DNA from: Citrobacter sp. wls619
GTDB lineage: Bacteria > Pseudomonadota > Gammaproteobacteria > Enterobacterales > Enterobacteriaceae
Direction: 5' to 3'
DNA length: 64,000 nt
Assembly: GCF_005281345.1 (NCBI RefSeq)
Contig: NZ_SZXJ01000099.1
Span: forward strand, 1 to 64,000
Below are positions 1 through 9,300 of the stretch, piece by piece (within the stretch, counting starts at the first letter, position 1; the number at the start of each line of letters is the position of its first letter). Below the pieces are notes generated by a model, which was not told the origin of the DNA, did not search any database, and worked only from the letters and a program-made list of their open reading frames with translations. Made by a program: the position numbers and the translations under genes.

Positions 1-4
1 AAGT

Positions 5-19
5 ACGGGCTTTTTTTTC
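5..19 (+). terminator. Tail of a terminator entering from the left edge
   Basis: CGGGC followed by eight T residues looks like the 3' arm and U-tract of an intrinsic terminator. Its 5' arm lies outside the window, so this is only a partial view. Confidence 0.35.
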
Positions 20-31
20 GCATATTGCATT

Positions 32-114
32 TGCCGGATGCGGTGCAAGCACCTTATCCGGCCTACATTTCTGCATCTCGTCGTAGGCCTGATAAGCAAT
101 GCGCCATCAGGCAT
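32..114. repeat. BIME (paired REP units)
   Basis: Two oppositely oriented REP-type palindromes, TGCCGGATGCGG...CTTATCCGGCCTAC and GTAGGCCTGATAAG...CGCCATCAGGCA, sit just beyond the 3' end of rlmC. This is the usual intergenic position of enterobacterial BIMEs. Confidence 0.85.
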
Positions 115-119
115 GGCAG

Positions 120-1247
120 TTATTGTCGGCTGAGCAGCGTCAACACTTCATAGTGTGCAGTGTGCGGGAACATATCGAAAAGCTGAACGCGCTCAATGCG
201 ATACCCAGGCAACTCACGAATATCCTTCGCCATGGTTTGCGCATTACAGCTGGAATAAACAATAAAGCGCGGAGCCATACGAGAAAGAAAATCGCACAGC
301 GGCTTTCCAATCCCGCGACGAGGCGGATTCACCAGCACCAGGTCCGGCACTTCCCCCTGAGCGGTAGCAAACTGAGTTGAATCCAGTGCCTGAAAATGCA
401 GATTCTGCAACCCAAGCTCCTGTGCCGACTGTTTCGCGCAGGTAATCGCCTCTGGCGCAATTTCAATCCCCGTCAGTTTCATCTGCGGCGTGGCGCAATG
501 CAGACCAAACCCTCCCACACCGCAAAACAGATCCCACATGTGATTAACCGGAAGCTGACGCACCCAGTCGCGGGCGGTGGCATATAAGCGTCCTGCCACG
601 ACCGGGTTAGTCTGGAAGAAGCTCTGTGGACGGATCCACAGCGGTACATCGTTAAAACGTTCGGCCAGCGCCTGCTGTTCGGTCAGGAAGATTTCTGTCT
701 CCCCTTCCATAATGGCCATATGCACAGGCTGGATATTGACGCTAATGACTTTTAGCTGCGGTAACTGTGCCTGCAGCCACGGTAGCGCCGTACGCAGCTG
801 TGCCAGTTTCGCGTCAGAACGTAAAACAAAACGCAGCATCATGCCACCGTCAAACTGGCTTTCCGTTAACAGCAGATATTTAAGCTCACCCCGTTTGCGT
901 GCCACGTTGTAAGGCGTAAGCCCCGCTCGGGCAATAAACGGCTTTAGCGCGGTAAATACGGGCGCAAAAGAAGCGGGATACAGCGGACAATCGCACAAAT
1001 CTTCAGGTGTACCGTCGCGATGCAGCATGCCCAGCAATGGTTTTTCCACGCTGCCGCTGACCACCATTTTGGCTTTATTTCGAAACGCGTTTTCCGCACC
1101 ACCGATCGGCGCACACCATTCTCCGACCGAAAAATCGGCCAGCAGATGCTGAAGATCGGCTGTTTTTGCAGAGAGTTGTTCGGCGATGGGCTGCGTTATC
1201 CACTGACAAGAGCGGCAGCGTTCGGCGTCATAAAGTGCGCACTGCAT
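120..1247 (-). CDS. rlmC: 23S rRNA (uracil-747-C5)-methyltransferase RlmC
   Basis: SAM-dependent enzyme that makes 5-methyluridine at position 747 of 23S rRNA (formerly RumB). The 375-residue product matches the family length. The N-terminus carries the iron-sulfur cysteine cluster (C3, C11, C14, with a further cysteine pair in CDCPLY near residue 85). A SAM-binding stretch [10 protein letters not shown] and the NPPRRG motif follow, and near the C-terminus is SSCN, which holds the nucleophilic cysteine. It is transcribed away from ybjO as in E. coli. An ERIC element lies between the two genes, so the gene is probably its own transcription unit. Confidence 0.96.
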   Translation of the reverse strand: MQCALYDAERCRSCQWITQPIAEQLSAKTADLQHLLADFSVGEWCAPIGGAENAFRNKAKMVVSGSVEKPLLGMLHRDGTPEDLCDCPLYPASFAPVFTALKPFIARAGLTPYNVARKRGELKYLLLTESQFDGGMMLRFVLRSDAKLAQLRTALPWLQAQLPQLKVISVNIQPVHMAIMEGETEIFLTEQQALAERFNDVPLWIRPQSFFQTNPVVAGRLYATARDWVRQLPVNHMWDLFCGVGGFGLHCATPQMKLTGIEIAPEAITCAKQSAQELGLQNLHFQALDSTQFATAQGEVPDLVLVNPPRRGIGKPLCDFLSRMAPRFIVYSSCNAQTMAKDIRELPGYRIERVQLFDMFPHTAHYEVLTLLSRQ

Positions 1248-1283
1248 ACAAAAACCTACAAATTAACAGGGGGCGAAGATTAT

Positions 1284-1408
1284 ATACCCGTCATACTTCA
1301 AGTTACAGGTGTGTTGGCTGTGCTCACTCACCCCAGTCACTTACTTATGTAAGCTCCTGGGGATTCATTCACTTGCCGCCTTCCTGTAACTCGAATTATT
1401 TAGGGTAT
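1284..1408. repeat. ERIC (IRU) element, 125 bp
   Basis: The outer ends are inverted (ATACCC...GGGTAT). The core contains the diagnostic ERIC sequences CACCCCAGTCACTTACTT and ATGTAAGCTCCTGGGGATTC. It fills the rlmC-ybjO gap. The family consensus is about 127 bp, so this copy looks full length. Confidence 0.9.
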
Positions 1409-1413
1409 GCGCG

Positions 1414-1902
1414 TTATTGCAAACGGAAAAACCGCCTGCTAGACGCAGGAATAAACAGCAGTAGCAACACCAGCATATCCGGCAATTTTTGCATCACCAG
1501 CGTATGCAGGATTTCACGTCTGGACTCCCCTGCAATACTGAACAGTTCCGGATATCCGTAGCCCAACGAAGCCGCCCACAGATAGACGCTAGCGATAATC
1601 TGGGTCAGCAGATAGATCCAGCGCGCCCAGTTCCGTCCTTTGACCAGCGAAAATGCGCAGAAAATTTCGATAAACAGCAGCACCAGACTGCCCAGAAATA
1701 CCAGCGTCAAATTCCAGGTCTGCACACTGCGATGAATAAACTCACTGGTTCCACGAAAACCAAGCGTATTAAAAATCATCAACAGATCGAGACAGCGGAT
1801 CATGATGATAGCCAGCGCCGCCACCTGCACTAAAGCAGGGACGTTTAAGCGAGCATGTGATGTGGATGATTTCTTAAAAAATCCCAACGCGTCGTCTTCC
1901 AT
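1414..1902 (-). CDS. ybjO: Putative inner-membrane protein YbjO
   Basis: A 162-residue hydrophobic protein with about four predicted membrane segments and no recognised catalytic motif; its function is unknown. I chose the ATG at 1902 (MEDDALGFF) because it gives the E. coli YbjO length and clears the 3' end of potI. The same frame stays open upstream to 2028, but a start there would overlap potI by about 65 bases. It lies directly downstream of potFGHI on the same strand, so it may be co-transcribed, although nothing ties it to polyamine uptake. Confidence 0.88.
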   Translation of the reverse strand: MEDDALGFFKKSSTSHARLNVPALVQVAALAIIMIRCLDLLMIFNTLGFRGTSEFIHRSVQTWNLTLVFLGSLVLLFIEIFCAFSLVKGRNWARWIYLLTQIIASVYLWAASLGYGYPELFSIAGESRREILHTLVMQKLPDMLVLLLLFIPASSRRFFRLQ

Positions 1903-1961
1903 GAAAACGGCGCAACCACCACAGCTGCGCCGTATAGACAGATTGGCAGATTTTAGTTTTT

Positions 1962-2807
1962 TCAGCCGCGTCTTGCACGTTGGATATCGCGTATCCGTTG
2001 TTTTTCTGTTCGCGCCATCAGATACCACGCGATAAATCCGATAATTCCTACCACGCCAAGGATCAGCGTCGCCAGTGCGTTGATCTCCGGGTTAACCCCC
2101 ATACGTACGCTGGAGAATACCAGCATTGGCAAGGTTGTCGCCCCAGGACCAGAGACAAAGCTGGCGATAACCAAATCATCCAGCGATAGCGTAAAGGCCA
2201 GTAACCAACCGGAAATGACCGCCGGCATAATCATCGGCAGCGTAATGACGAAAAAGACCTTCAGCGGCGTCGCGCCGAGATCCATCGCCGCTTCCTCAAT
2301 GGAGTGATCCAGTTCGCGCAAACGCGAGGAAATCACCACCGCTACGTACGCCGTACAGAAGGTGACGTGCGCCAGCCAGATGGTCAACATACCGCGATCT
2401 GCCGGCCAGCCGATGGCGTGAGCCAACGCCACAAACAGCAGCAGCAGCGACAAGCCGGTAATGACATCCGGCATGACCAACGGCGCGGTGATCATAAAGG
2501 CGAAACCATTCGAACCACGAAAACGACCGAAGCGCACCATCACTACGGCAGCAATCGTACCCAGAATGGCTGCCATCGTCGCAGCACAGGCAGCAATCGT
2601 TAAACTCATGCCGACGGCACTCATCATTGCAGTATCGTGGAAAAGTTCACCGTACCAGCGTGTTGACCACCCCGCCCACACCGTCACCAGCTTGGAGCTG
2701 TTGAACGAATAGATAACTAACATCAGCATGGGGGCGTACAGGAACGTAAACCCCACGACCAGGATAAAGATCCGCCACGGCGAGCGGACGACCGGCAAGT
2801 TATTCAT
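1962..2807 (-). CDS. potI: Putrescine ABC transporter permease PotI
   Basis: Second inner-membrane permease of the PotFGHI putrescine importer. The 281-residue protein has about six transmembrane helices and the permease EAA loop (EEAAMDLGATPLKVFFVITLP), which docks onto the ATPase PotG. Its start overlaps the end of potH by 4 bases, so the two are translationally coupled. It is the last gene of the operon. Confidence 0.97.
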   Translation of the reverse strand: MNNLPVVRSPWRIFILVVGFTFLYAPMLMLVIYSFNSSKLVTVWAGWSTRWYGELFHDTAMMSAVGMSLTIAACAATMAAILGTIAAVVMVRFGRFRGSNGFAFMITAPLVMPDVITGLSLLLLFVALAHAIGWPADRGMLTIWLAHVTFCTAYVAVVISSRLRELDHSIEEAAMDLGATPLKVFFVITLPMIMPAVISGWLLAFTLSLDDLVIASFVSGPGATTLPMLVFSSVRMGVNPEINALATLILGVVGIIGFIAWYLMARTEKQRIRDIQRARRG

Positions 2808-3757
2808 CCGTGTTCCCCCACGCTTTTCTGCTGATACTTATGGAACCACATGATTGGCACAATCAGTAACAGCAACATGATGATGGCAACCGCAGACGCC
2901 ACCGGCCAGTCGCGGTTATTGAAAAACTCCTGCCATAGCACACGGCCGATCATAATACTGTCCGGCCCCCCAAGCAGTTCCGGAATAACAAATTCCCCTA
3001 CCGCCGGGATAAACACCAGCATTGAGCCAGCGATAATCCCGCCTTTGGTCAACGGCACAATCACGCTAAAAAAGGTTTTCAACGGCCGTGCGCCCAAATC
3101 CAACGCAGCTTCCACCAGCGAATAGTCAATGCGCGTCAGTGCGGTATAAATCGGCAGCACCATAAAGGGCAAATAGGCATAAACAATACCGATATAAACC
3201 GCCAGGTTGGTATGCAGGATCGTCAATGGCTGATCGATAACGCCCAGCCACATCAGGAAGTTGTTCAGCACCCCGTTATTTTTCAGGATCCCCATCCAGG
3301 CATAGACGCGAATCAAGAATGAGGTCCAGGAAGGCAGGATCACCAGTAACAGCAAAATATTGCGTGTAGAAGGCTTACTGTGTGCCACCGCCCACGCCAG
3401 TGGGTACCCCAACAACAGACAGCAGATCGTCGAAATCCCCGCGACCTGCAAAGACTGCAGGTAAGCATCGAAATAGAGCGGGTCGTCCGTCAGTTGCAGG
3501 AAGTTACCTAAATTGAGCGTAATAGATAACTGACCATCGGCCCATGCCACAAGGTCAGTGTACGGCGGTATCGCCCGGGCCATTTCTGACAGGCTTATCT
3601 TGAAGACAATCAGAAACGGCAATAAAAACAGGAGAACCAGCCACACATACGGCAGCGCGATCACCAACTTGCGGCCATGTTTCATTTGCAACTGCGACAT
3701 ATACAGCGTGAAACGGCTCGCTTTTTCGGCACGTGCCGGAGGTTCAAGTGTACTCAT
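2804..3757 (-). CDS. potH: Putrescine ABC transporter permease PotH
   Basis: First permease subunit of the putrescine importer, 317 residues, with a cytoplasmic N-terminal extension before the first membrane helix (around residue 35). The EAA loop reads VEAALDLGARPLKTFFSVIVP. It lies 9 bases after potG and overlaps potI by 4 bases, in the E. coli operon order. Confidence 0.97.
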   Translation of the reverse strand: MSTLEPPARAEKASRFTLYMSQLQMKHGRKLVIALPYVWLVLLFLLPFLIVFKISLSEMARAIPPYTDLVAWADGQLSITLNLGNFLQLTDDPLYFDAYLQSLQVAGISTICCLLLGYPLAWAVAHSKPSTRNILLLLVILPSWTSFLIRVYAWMGILKNNGVLNNFLMWLGVIDQPLTILHTNLAVYIGIVYAYLPFMVLPIYTALTRIDYSLVEAALDLGARPLKTFFSVIVPLTKGGIIAGSMLVFIPAVGEFVIPELLGGPDSIMIGRVLWQEFFNNRDWPVASAVAIIMLLLLIVPIMWFHKYQQKSVGEHG

Positions 3758-3766
3758 CTTTACTCC

Positions 3767-4900
3767 TTAAACCGTCAACACCACACAGCTGTCCGCATCC
3801 CAACACAAACGTACCTCGTCACCCCAGGTCGGTAGCCCCTTGCGATAGCGATGTTCGTTTTGCAGCTGGGCACTCAACATCTGGCCGCTTTTTAAACGCA
3901 CGTGATACACAGACAAATCACCCAGGTAGGCAATATGCACCACCTCGCCCACCGCAAAGTTATAGCCATCCGGCGGAGGGGCATCACAGAGCATGATTTT
4001 TTCCGGACGAAGCGCAACATACACCGGTACGTTATCGACGATGGAAGTATCAGCATCCACTTTTAGCGGATGCACCAGCCCCGGAGAATCAATCACCAGA
4101 CCGTCCTCCTGACGCTCCTTTAGCAGCCCTTCAAAAACGTTTACCGAACCGATAAATTCAGCGCTGTAGCGGGTGGTCGGGTGCTCGTAGATCTCTTCCG
4201 GCTCGCCAATCTGCACAAATTTTCCGCGGTTCATGATGGCTATACGGCCCGCCATGGTCATGGCTTCTTCCTGGTCGTGCGTCACCATCACGCAAGTCAC
4301 CCCCACACGCTCAAGAATATCAACCACTTCCAGTTGCATGCGGTCACGCAGTTTTTTATCCAGCGCGCCCATCGGTTCATCCAGTAACAACAGCTTAGGG
4401 CGTTTAGCCAGGCTCCGGGCCAGCGCCACGCGTTGACGCTGACCGCCTGAAAGCTGATGCGGCTTACGTTTGGCGAACTCCTGCATGTGCACCAGTCCGA
4501 GCATCTCATTCACCCGGCTAGCGATTTCCGCTTTCGGTAGCTTGTCCTGCTTGAGTCCAAAGGCAATATTCTGTTCCACCGTCATATGTGGAAACAGAGC
4601 GTAAGACTGAAACATCATATTAATTGGGCGCAGATAAGGTGGAACATGCGCCAGATCGACCCCGTCCAGCATGATTTGCCCGGTAGTTGGCAACTCAAAC
4701 CCCGCCAGCATGCGCAACAGGGTTGATTTACCACAACCGGATGCACCAAGCAGGGCAAATATTTCGCCTTTGTAGATAGTGAGATTGACGTCATCGACGG
4801 CATGCTGACCGTCAAATGACTTCGTCAGGTTGCGAATTTCAAGCAGCGGGGTCAGCGCCTTGCGGATTTTCGCTTGTGGGCGTGGGGTTGCATCATTCAC
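3767..4900 (-). CDS. potG: Putrescine ABC transporter ATPase PotG
   Basis: ATP-binding subunit of the PotFGHI importer, 377 residues. Walker A is GASGCGKST (near residue 53), the signature is LSGGQRQRVALARS, Walker B is LLLLDEPMGALD, and the switch histidine lies in VTHDQEEA. The C-terminal third is the TOBE-type regulatory domain found in polyamine transporters. It is separated from potF by a structured 139-base gap and followed closely by potH. Confidence 0.97.
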   Translation of the reverse strand: MNDATPRPQAKIRKALTPLLEIRNLTKSFDGQHAVDDVNLTIYKGEIFALLGASGCGKSTLLRMLAGFELPTTGQIMLDGVDLAHVPPYLRPINMMFQSYALFPHMTVEQNIAFGLKQDKLPKAEIASRVNEMLGLVHMQEFAKRKPHQLSGGQRQRVALARSLAKRPKLLLLDEPMGALDKKLRDRMQLEVVDILERVGVTCVMVTHDQEEAMTMAGRIAIMNRGKFVQIGEPEEIYEHPTTRYSAEFIGSVNVFEGLLKERQEDGLVIDSPGLVHPLKVDADTSIVDNVPVYVALRPEKIMLCDAPPPDGYNFAVGEVVHIAYLGDLSVYHVRLKSGQMLSAQLQNEHRYRKGLPTWGDEVRLCWDADSCVVLTV

Positions 4901-4931
4901 TCAAGTGCTCTCCGGCATAAAACAAAGAAAC

Positions 4932-5033
4932 GGTGCAAATAACGCACCTTACTGGTGCGTATTGCCGGGTTTTGTGTGTTCGGGATCGCGACATCCCCGG
5001 CAGGCACAAGCACAGCCGGGTCGCGTCCCGAAC
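4932..5033 (-). other. Intercistronic stem-loops between potF and potG
   Basis: Two RNA structures fill the gap. One is ACGCACC-TTACT-GGTGCGT (4942-4960); its 5' arm can also pair with GGTGC at 4932-4936, giving two mutually exclusive hairpins. The other is a long stem made by 4978-4992 and 5020-5033 with an inner CCCGGC/GCCGGG helix. There is no U-tract, so a complete terminator is unlikely. By analogy with malE-malF, such structures usually protect the binding-protein mRNA and lower expression downstream. Confidence 0.6.
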
Positions 5034-5039
5034 ATCGGG

Positions 5040-6152
5040 TTATTTCCCGCTTTTCACCTTCGTCCAGGCACGGGTACGTACACGATCGATCTTCGGATCC
5101 TGCACTTTCAGTGTGAACAGTTTGGCGCGCACGTCCGCTGGCGGATAGATACCTGGGTTATCACGCACTTCCGGGCTGACCAGAGCCGTCGCTTCTTTAT
5201 TAGCATTGGCGTAGAACACGTGGTCGGAAATATGCGCAATCACATCAGGGCGCAGCAGGTAATTGAGGAACTGGTAGGCTTCGTCTTTGTTTTTCGCATC
5301 TGCAGGCATCGCGAACACATCAAAGAACGCCATCGCCCCCTCTTTTGGAATCGAGAAGGAGATATTGACGCCATTTTTCGCTTCTTTCGCACGGTTTGCG
5401 GCCTGCCATACATCCCCTGCCCAGCCAATCGCGACACAGGTATCACCATTTGCCAGATCGTTAATGTATTGCGAGGAGTGGAAATAACGGATATTCGGAC
5501 GCAGTTTCAACAGCAAATCGGTTGCCGGCCCGGTGTAATCATCCGCTTTAGTACTGTTTGGATCTTTACCCAAATAGTTCAGCACAGTAGCAAACACTTC
5601 TTCAGGCGCATCGAGGAAAGAGACACCGCAGCTTTTGAGTTTTTCCAGATTCTCCGGTTTCAGGATCAAATCCCAGCTGTTAACCGGGGCATCCGCACCC
5701 AGCACCGCTTTAACTTTATCCACGTTGTAGCCAATACCGGTGGTTGCCCACATATACGGCATAGCAAACTTATTGTCTGGATCGTGTTTACCCACCAGTT
5801 TCAGCAGTTCAGGGTCGAGGTTTTTCCAGCCTGGCAGTTTGCTCTTATCCAGGGGCTGGAAAACGCCCGCGGTCAGTTGCCGTTCGAGGAAACTGGCTGA
5901 GGGGACAACGAGGTCAAAACCGGTGCTGCCTGCCATGAGCTTACCTTCCAGCACCTCATTGGAGTCAAATACATCATAAATGACTTTAATGCCGGTCTCT
6001 TTCTCAAAATTAGCCACCGTGTCCGGAGCAATATAGTCAGACCAGTTATAAATATGCAGTGTTTTTTGTTCAGCAGCGAGCGTGCCGGCAGAGACGGCCA
6101 TCAGAGCACCTGCAACCAGGCCTGATAACCATTTTTTATTTAAGGCAGTCAT
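5040..6152 (-). CDS. potF: Putrescine-binding periplasmic protein PotF
   Basis: Periplasmic solute-binding protein that delivers putrescine to PotHI. The 370-residue precursor begins with a signal peptide (positive n-region MTALNKKW, hydrophobic core, cleavage after TLAA near residue 26). The mature part begins HIYNWSDYIAPDTV, the usual start of the polyamine-binding (SBP_bac) fold. It is the first gene of the operon, with a 430-base upstream region that holds a sigma-54-like promoter candidate. Confidence 0.97.
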   Translation of the reverse strand: MTALNKKWLSGLVAGALMAVSAGTLAAEQKTLHIYNWSDYIAPDTVANFEKETGIKVIYDVFDSNEVLEGKLMAGSTGFDLVVPSASFLERQLTAGVFQPLDKSKLPGWKNLDPELLKLVGKHDPDNKFAMPYMWATTGIGYNVDKVKAVLGADAPVNSWDLILKPENLEKLKSCGVSFLDAPEEVFATVLNYLGKDPNSTKADDYTGPATDLLLKLRPNIRYFHSSQYINDLANGDTCVAIGWAGDVWQAANRAKEAKNGVNISFSIPKEGAMAFFDVFAMPADAKNKDEAYQFLNYLLRPDVIAHISDHVFYANANKEATALVSPEVRDNPGIYPPADVRAKLFTLKVQDPKIDRVRTRAWTKVKSGK

Positions 6153-6582
6153 AATCTCTTTCCTTCTGAAAGTCCGTTAACAAACGAACAAAAAAGTCAC
6201 ACTCTAATGATATGCAAGAAACGTGCATATTATTTCATGCGGCATCAATGAAAGAGAGGTCTCTCTCCCCGCCGCTATTGCTCGCTGATAACCGCTGACT
6301 CATTCAACATGCATACAGCTACAGATAGCTCATAATGGGCAAATTGAACGGTGACGTTTACAAGCCTTGCAAGAATAACTTTAGCCAGGATTCGAGGATA
6401 TAGCCCAGATAAAAAAACGTCTTTTATCAATTTTTTATGCAGGTTTTGTCTATGACGTAAAGCGATAGAGACTGAATCGAAGTGAATAATTCTTTAAGAA
6501 AAGGTTAAATGCAGAATAAAAACGTGAAATACGCAACCGCTCTGGCAGCGGCTGCGCTATAGATACCCAAAATCAGGAACGA
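6153..6582. other. potF-ybjN intergenic region (430 bases)
   Basis: No coding sequence recognised. It holds the potF leader and promoter region (see the sigma-54-like element at 6210-6229) and the far side of the ybjN 3' end. An AGAGAGGTCTCTCT near-palindrome occurs near 6255. I see no clear ybjN terminator. Confidence 0.5.
6210..6229 (-). promoter_or_regulatory. Candidate sigma-54 promoter of potFGHI
   Basis: Read on the minus strand, ATGCACG-TTTC-TTGCAT fits the sigma-54 pattern TGGCACG-N4-TTGCW in spacing and in the -12 GC. The -24 doublet is TG instead of GG. It lies about 60 bases upstream of the potF start. Membership of potFGHI in the E. coli NtrC regulon is recalled knowledge; the assignment here is inference. 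Confidence 0.4.
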
Positions 6583-7059
6583 TTAGTGGAGGAAATGAAC
6601 CTCTGTATTGCTGTTTTGCCCGTCTTCTTCGGCATTAAACAACAACTGATGTGCCCCGGCTTCAAGGATCACCATTGAAATCTGTTCTTCGCTCTGACGC
6701 ACAAAACATTCAAACTGTTCAAACGTCACACCCGGCATAACGGATAAAGACTGGCAAACCACCAGCTTTGGCAGATTATCATCCTGCATATCCAGAAAGG
6801 CTTTTACCGTCAGCGAGCTGGCATTGATAGCGGACAGATCGGCGGCCAGCGGCAGCAGTGCTGAAGGTCTGACTTCCGCCATTGCGGAAAACAGAATGAC
6901 GTTATCGACCAAATCAACTTTTGCATCAAAGATGCCGTCAAAATTCTGCATGTGCGGCAAATGCAGCGCCTGACAGGTATCACATTCAAAAAAACTCACG
7001 CCCAGGTCGTCGAGCCATTGACGCAACGTATCCAGAGTGGGAACGACCAGTGATGTCAT
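6583..7059 (-). CDS. ybjN: YbjN family protein
   Basis: 158-residue acidic protein of the YbjN family, which has a type III secretion chaperone-like fold. In E. coli it has been linked to motility, fimbriation and stress phenotypes, but no biochemical activity is established. There is no signal peptide or membrane segment. It is the last member of the ybjC-nfsA-rimK-ybjN cluster, 90 bases after rimK. Confidence 0.93.
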   Translation of the reverse strand: MTSLVVPTLDTLRQWLDDLGVSFFECDTCQALHLPHMQNFDGIFDAKVDLVDNVILFSAMAEVRPSALLPLAADLSAINASSLTVKAFLDMQDDNLPKLVVCQSLSVMPGVTFEQFECFVRQSEEQISMVILEAGAHQLLFNAEEDGQNSNTEVHFLH

Positions 7060-7149
7060 AATAATGTGCGACCTCTATTGATGAAAAAATTACCGGCACA
7101 GCTTACGCAAAAAGACCGTGTCATACCACGATCGCTATCGATATTGCGT

Positions 7150-8052
7150 TTAGCCGCCGATTTTAAGACAAAATTCAGGCGTAGCATGACGCTCGATCCA
7201 CTGGATCATTCGCGCAGCAATATCTATCCCTGTGGTTTTCTCCACGCCTTCCAGCCCTGGAGAGGCGTTGACCTCCATAACCAGCGGTCCGCGTTCTGCA
7301 CGCAGGATATCGACGCCAGCCACATCAAGCCCCATCGTGCGGGCCGCTTTAAGCGCAATGTCCCTTTCCTGCAGCGTGATATTGGCAATCGTAGCAACTC
7401 CGCCGCGATGCAAGTTAGAACGGAAATCGCCCTCTTTAGCCCGCCGCTCAATAGCCGCAACCACCTCATCGCCCACCACGAAACAGCGAATATCTCGCCC
7501 CTTCGCCTCTTCGATATATTCCTGGACCAGAATATGGGCATTCAGACCACGAAATGCATCCACTACGCTCTCTGCGGCCTGGCGCGTTTCGGCCAATACC
7601 ACACCGATCCCTTGAGTCCCTTCCACCAGCTTCACCACCAGCGGCGCACCACCGACCATATCAATCATATCGCTGGTATCGTCCGGCGAGTGGGCTATTC
7701 CGGTAATCGGCAGGTCAATACCCTGTCGCGCCAGCAGTTGTAACGAGCGCAGCTTATCGCGTGCGCGGGTAATCGCTACTGACTCATTCAGCGGATAGCT
7801 ACCCAGCATCTCAAACTGGCGTAATGCCGCCGTACCGTAGAAGGTAATGGCTGAGCCAATTCTTGGAATGACCGCGTCAAAATGGGGAAGCTGACGGCCT
7901 TTATAATGAATAGAAGACGCCGCCGGGCTAATGTTCATATAACAAGAAAGAGGATCGATAACTTCAACCAGGTGACCGCGTTGCATCGCCGCTTCACGCA
8001 GGCGTTTGCAAGAATAGAGCGTTCCATCCCGGGACAAAATGGCAATTTTCAC
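7150..8052 (-). CDS. rimK: Ribosomal protein S6 glutamate ligase RimK
   Basis: ATP-grasp ligase that adds glutamate residues to the C-terminus of ribosomal protein S6. I start it at the GTG at 8052 (reading KIAILSRDG), which is preceded by AGAGGTGCAGG and gives 300 residues, the E. coli length. The frame is open further upstream but has no support there. The ATP-grasp core includes [17 protein letters not shown], and the C-terminal metal-binding motif is [11 protein letters not shown]. It follows nfsA by 59 bases. Confidence 0.96.
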   Translation of the reverse strand: MKIAILSRDGTLYSCKRLREAAMQRGHLVEVIDPLSCYMNISPAASSIHYKGRQLPHFDAVIPRIGSAITFYGTAALRQFEMLGSYPLNESVAITRARDKLRSLQLLARQGIDLPITGIAHSPDDTSDMIDMVGGAPLVVKLVEGTQGIGVVLAETRQAAESVVDAFRGLNAHILVQEYIEEAKGRDIRCFVVGDEVVAAIERRAKEGDFRSNLHRGGVATIANITLQERDIALKAARTMGLDVAGVDILRAERGPLVMEVNASPGLEGVEKTTGIDIAARMIQWIERHATPEFCLKIGG

Positions 8053-8111
8053 CCTGCACCTCTCTAAAAGACCTGGTAAAAGCTGGCGTATCATACACTG
8101 GGTTAAACGCT

Positions 8112-8834
8112 TTAGCGCGTCGCCCATCCCTGTTTATGTAAATATTCCAGGATAAAGGGACGGCTTTCTTTAATGATGGTGCGGCGAATATGATCGCTCC
8201 AGGTATCGCGACGCGTGTTGCTACCACGGGTCAGATAGTACTGCGCAAGCTGTTCATCATATTGCGACAAAACATCCTGATCGAGCGGCTGGTACTGGTT
8301 TTCATGCACCACCAGTGTTGCTGGCAGCCGGGGCTTGATGTCCGGGTTATCCGCAGGCCAGCCGAGACACAGGCCAAACAGCGGCAAAACATGCTTCGGC
8401 AGCGTCAGTAATTCCGTTACCGGCTCAATATTGTTGCGCAGACCGCCAATGAACACACCGCCAAGCCCCAGCGATTCCGCCGCTGTCAGCGCATTTTGCG
8501 CCATCATCGCCGTATCAACCACGCCAAGCAACAGTTGCTCCGCCAGCCCCAGTTGCGCATCGGGGCAAATCTGCAAATGGCGATTAAAATCAGCGCAAAA
8601 AACCCAGAACTCGGCGGCCTGTGCGACGTGCTTTTGTCCGCCGGATAAGGTCACCAGGGACGCACGCAGATTTTGATCGGTAATACGAATTATCGTCGTG
8701 CACTGCAAAAAACTTGAGCTTGATGTCCCTTGAGCGGCAGCAATAATCGCCTCACGCTGTGCGTCCGAAATACGTTCATCGGTGAAATGGCGAATGGAAC
8801 GGTGGCTGCGAAGTAAATCAATGGTTGGAGTCAT
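8112..8834 (-). CDS. nfsA: Oxygen-insensitive NADPH nitroreductase NfsA
   Basis: FMN-dependent major nitroreductase that reduces nitroaromatics, quinones and chromate by two-electron steps with NADPH. The start at 8834 ([17 protein letters not shown]) gives 240 residues, the family length, and overlaps the end of ybjC by 17 bases. The N-terminal HRSIRHF and the [13 protein letters not shown] segment are typical of the nitroreductase FMN fold. The ybjC-nfsA-rimK arrangement, which is SoxRS-inducible in E. coli, is conserved. Confidence 0.96.
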   Translation of the reverse strand: MTPTIDLLRSHRSIRHFTDERISDAQREAIIAAAQGTSSSSFLQCTTIIRITDQNLRASLVTLSGGQKHVAQAAEFWVFCADFNRHLQICPDAQLGLAEQLLLGVVDTAMMAQNALTAAESLGLGGVFIGGLRNNIEPVTELLTLPKHVLPLFGLCLGWPADNPDIKPRLPATLVVHENQYQPLDQDVLSQYDEQLAQYYLTRGSNTRRDTWSDHIRRTIIKESRPFILEYLHKQGWATR

Positions 8835-9108
8835 CTTTTTTTTCTCTGGCTGAATGGGAAGAAGCGTCGGGAGCACGCGACATCAGCTGCGGTGCCAACA
8901 GCTGCGCAATGCGCAACATCAATACCACCGCCGCGGGAAGCATCAACAGCACCCCCAGAAATATCATTACCACACAGGCCAATGGCCCGTTCAGCGGTGC
9001 GGGTAAGGTGAGATAATCGTTAAGCGACAGCAGCGCCAGCGATAACAAAACCATCCCGATGATTTCCATAATCAATACGCTTTTGGGTAACACGCCCACT
9101 GTGCGCAT
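8818..9108 (-). CDS. ybjC: DUF1418 inner-membrane protein YbjC
   Basis: 96-residue protein with two hydrophobic helices (about residues 10-30 and 42-68) and a charged C-terminal tail. Its function is unknown. It is the first gene of the nfsA cluster, overlaps nfsA by 17 bases and is divergent from grxA. Confidence 0.92.
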   Translation of the reverse strand: MRTVGVLPKSVLIMEIIGMVLLSLALLSLNDYLTLPAPLNGPLACVVMIFLGVLLMLPAAVVLMLRIAQLLAPQLMSRAPDASSHSAREKKDDSNH

Positions 9109-9191
9109 AGGTGCCTCCCGATAAATGGCGCTTAGTGTAAAACGTTCCGACGGCCCATGTTTAACAAAAATGCGGTTTGAAAAACGAAGGC

Positions 9192-9228
9192 ATAGACTAA
9201 GGATATCAAAGCAACAGGCTGAACCTGC
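9192..9228 (+). promoter_or_regulatory. Candidate OxyR site upstream of grxA
   Basis: Four half-site positions with the OxyR periodicity: ATAG, then ATAT 11 bases on, ACAG 22 bases on and CTGC 33 bases on. It lies about 70-110 bases before the grxA start. E. coli grxA is an established OxyR target. The third and fourth elements are weak matches. Confidence 0.35.
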
Positions 9229-9300
9229 TTTCCATCCGTCACAAATCGCGGCATCATAACAACATTCGCCATCCGGCCTGATAAGTTCGAGGAGATAGAG

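Noticed and set aside
1903-2028. Upstream extension of ybjO
   Set aside because: It would overlap potI by about 65 bases, has no ribosome-binding site, and the shorter start equals the E. coli length.
4830-5900. 356-codon open frame antisense to potF and the end of potG
   Set aside because: It crosses two recognised genes and a structured gap; no coherent protein family.
6250-6275. AGAGAGGTCTCTCT as an operator
   Set aside because: A low-complexity GA/CT run that forms a short palindrome by composition alone; no match to a known regulator.
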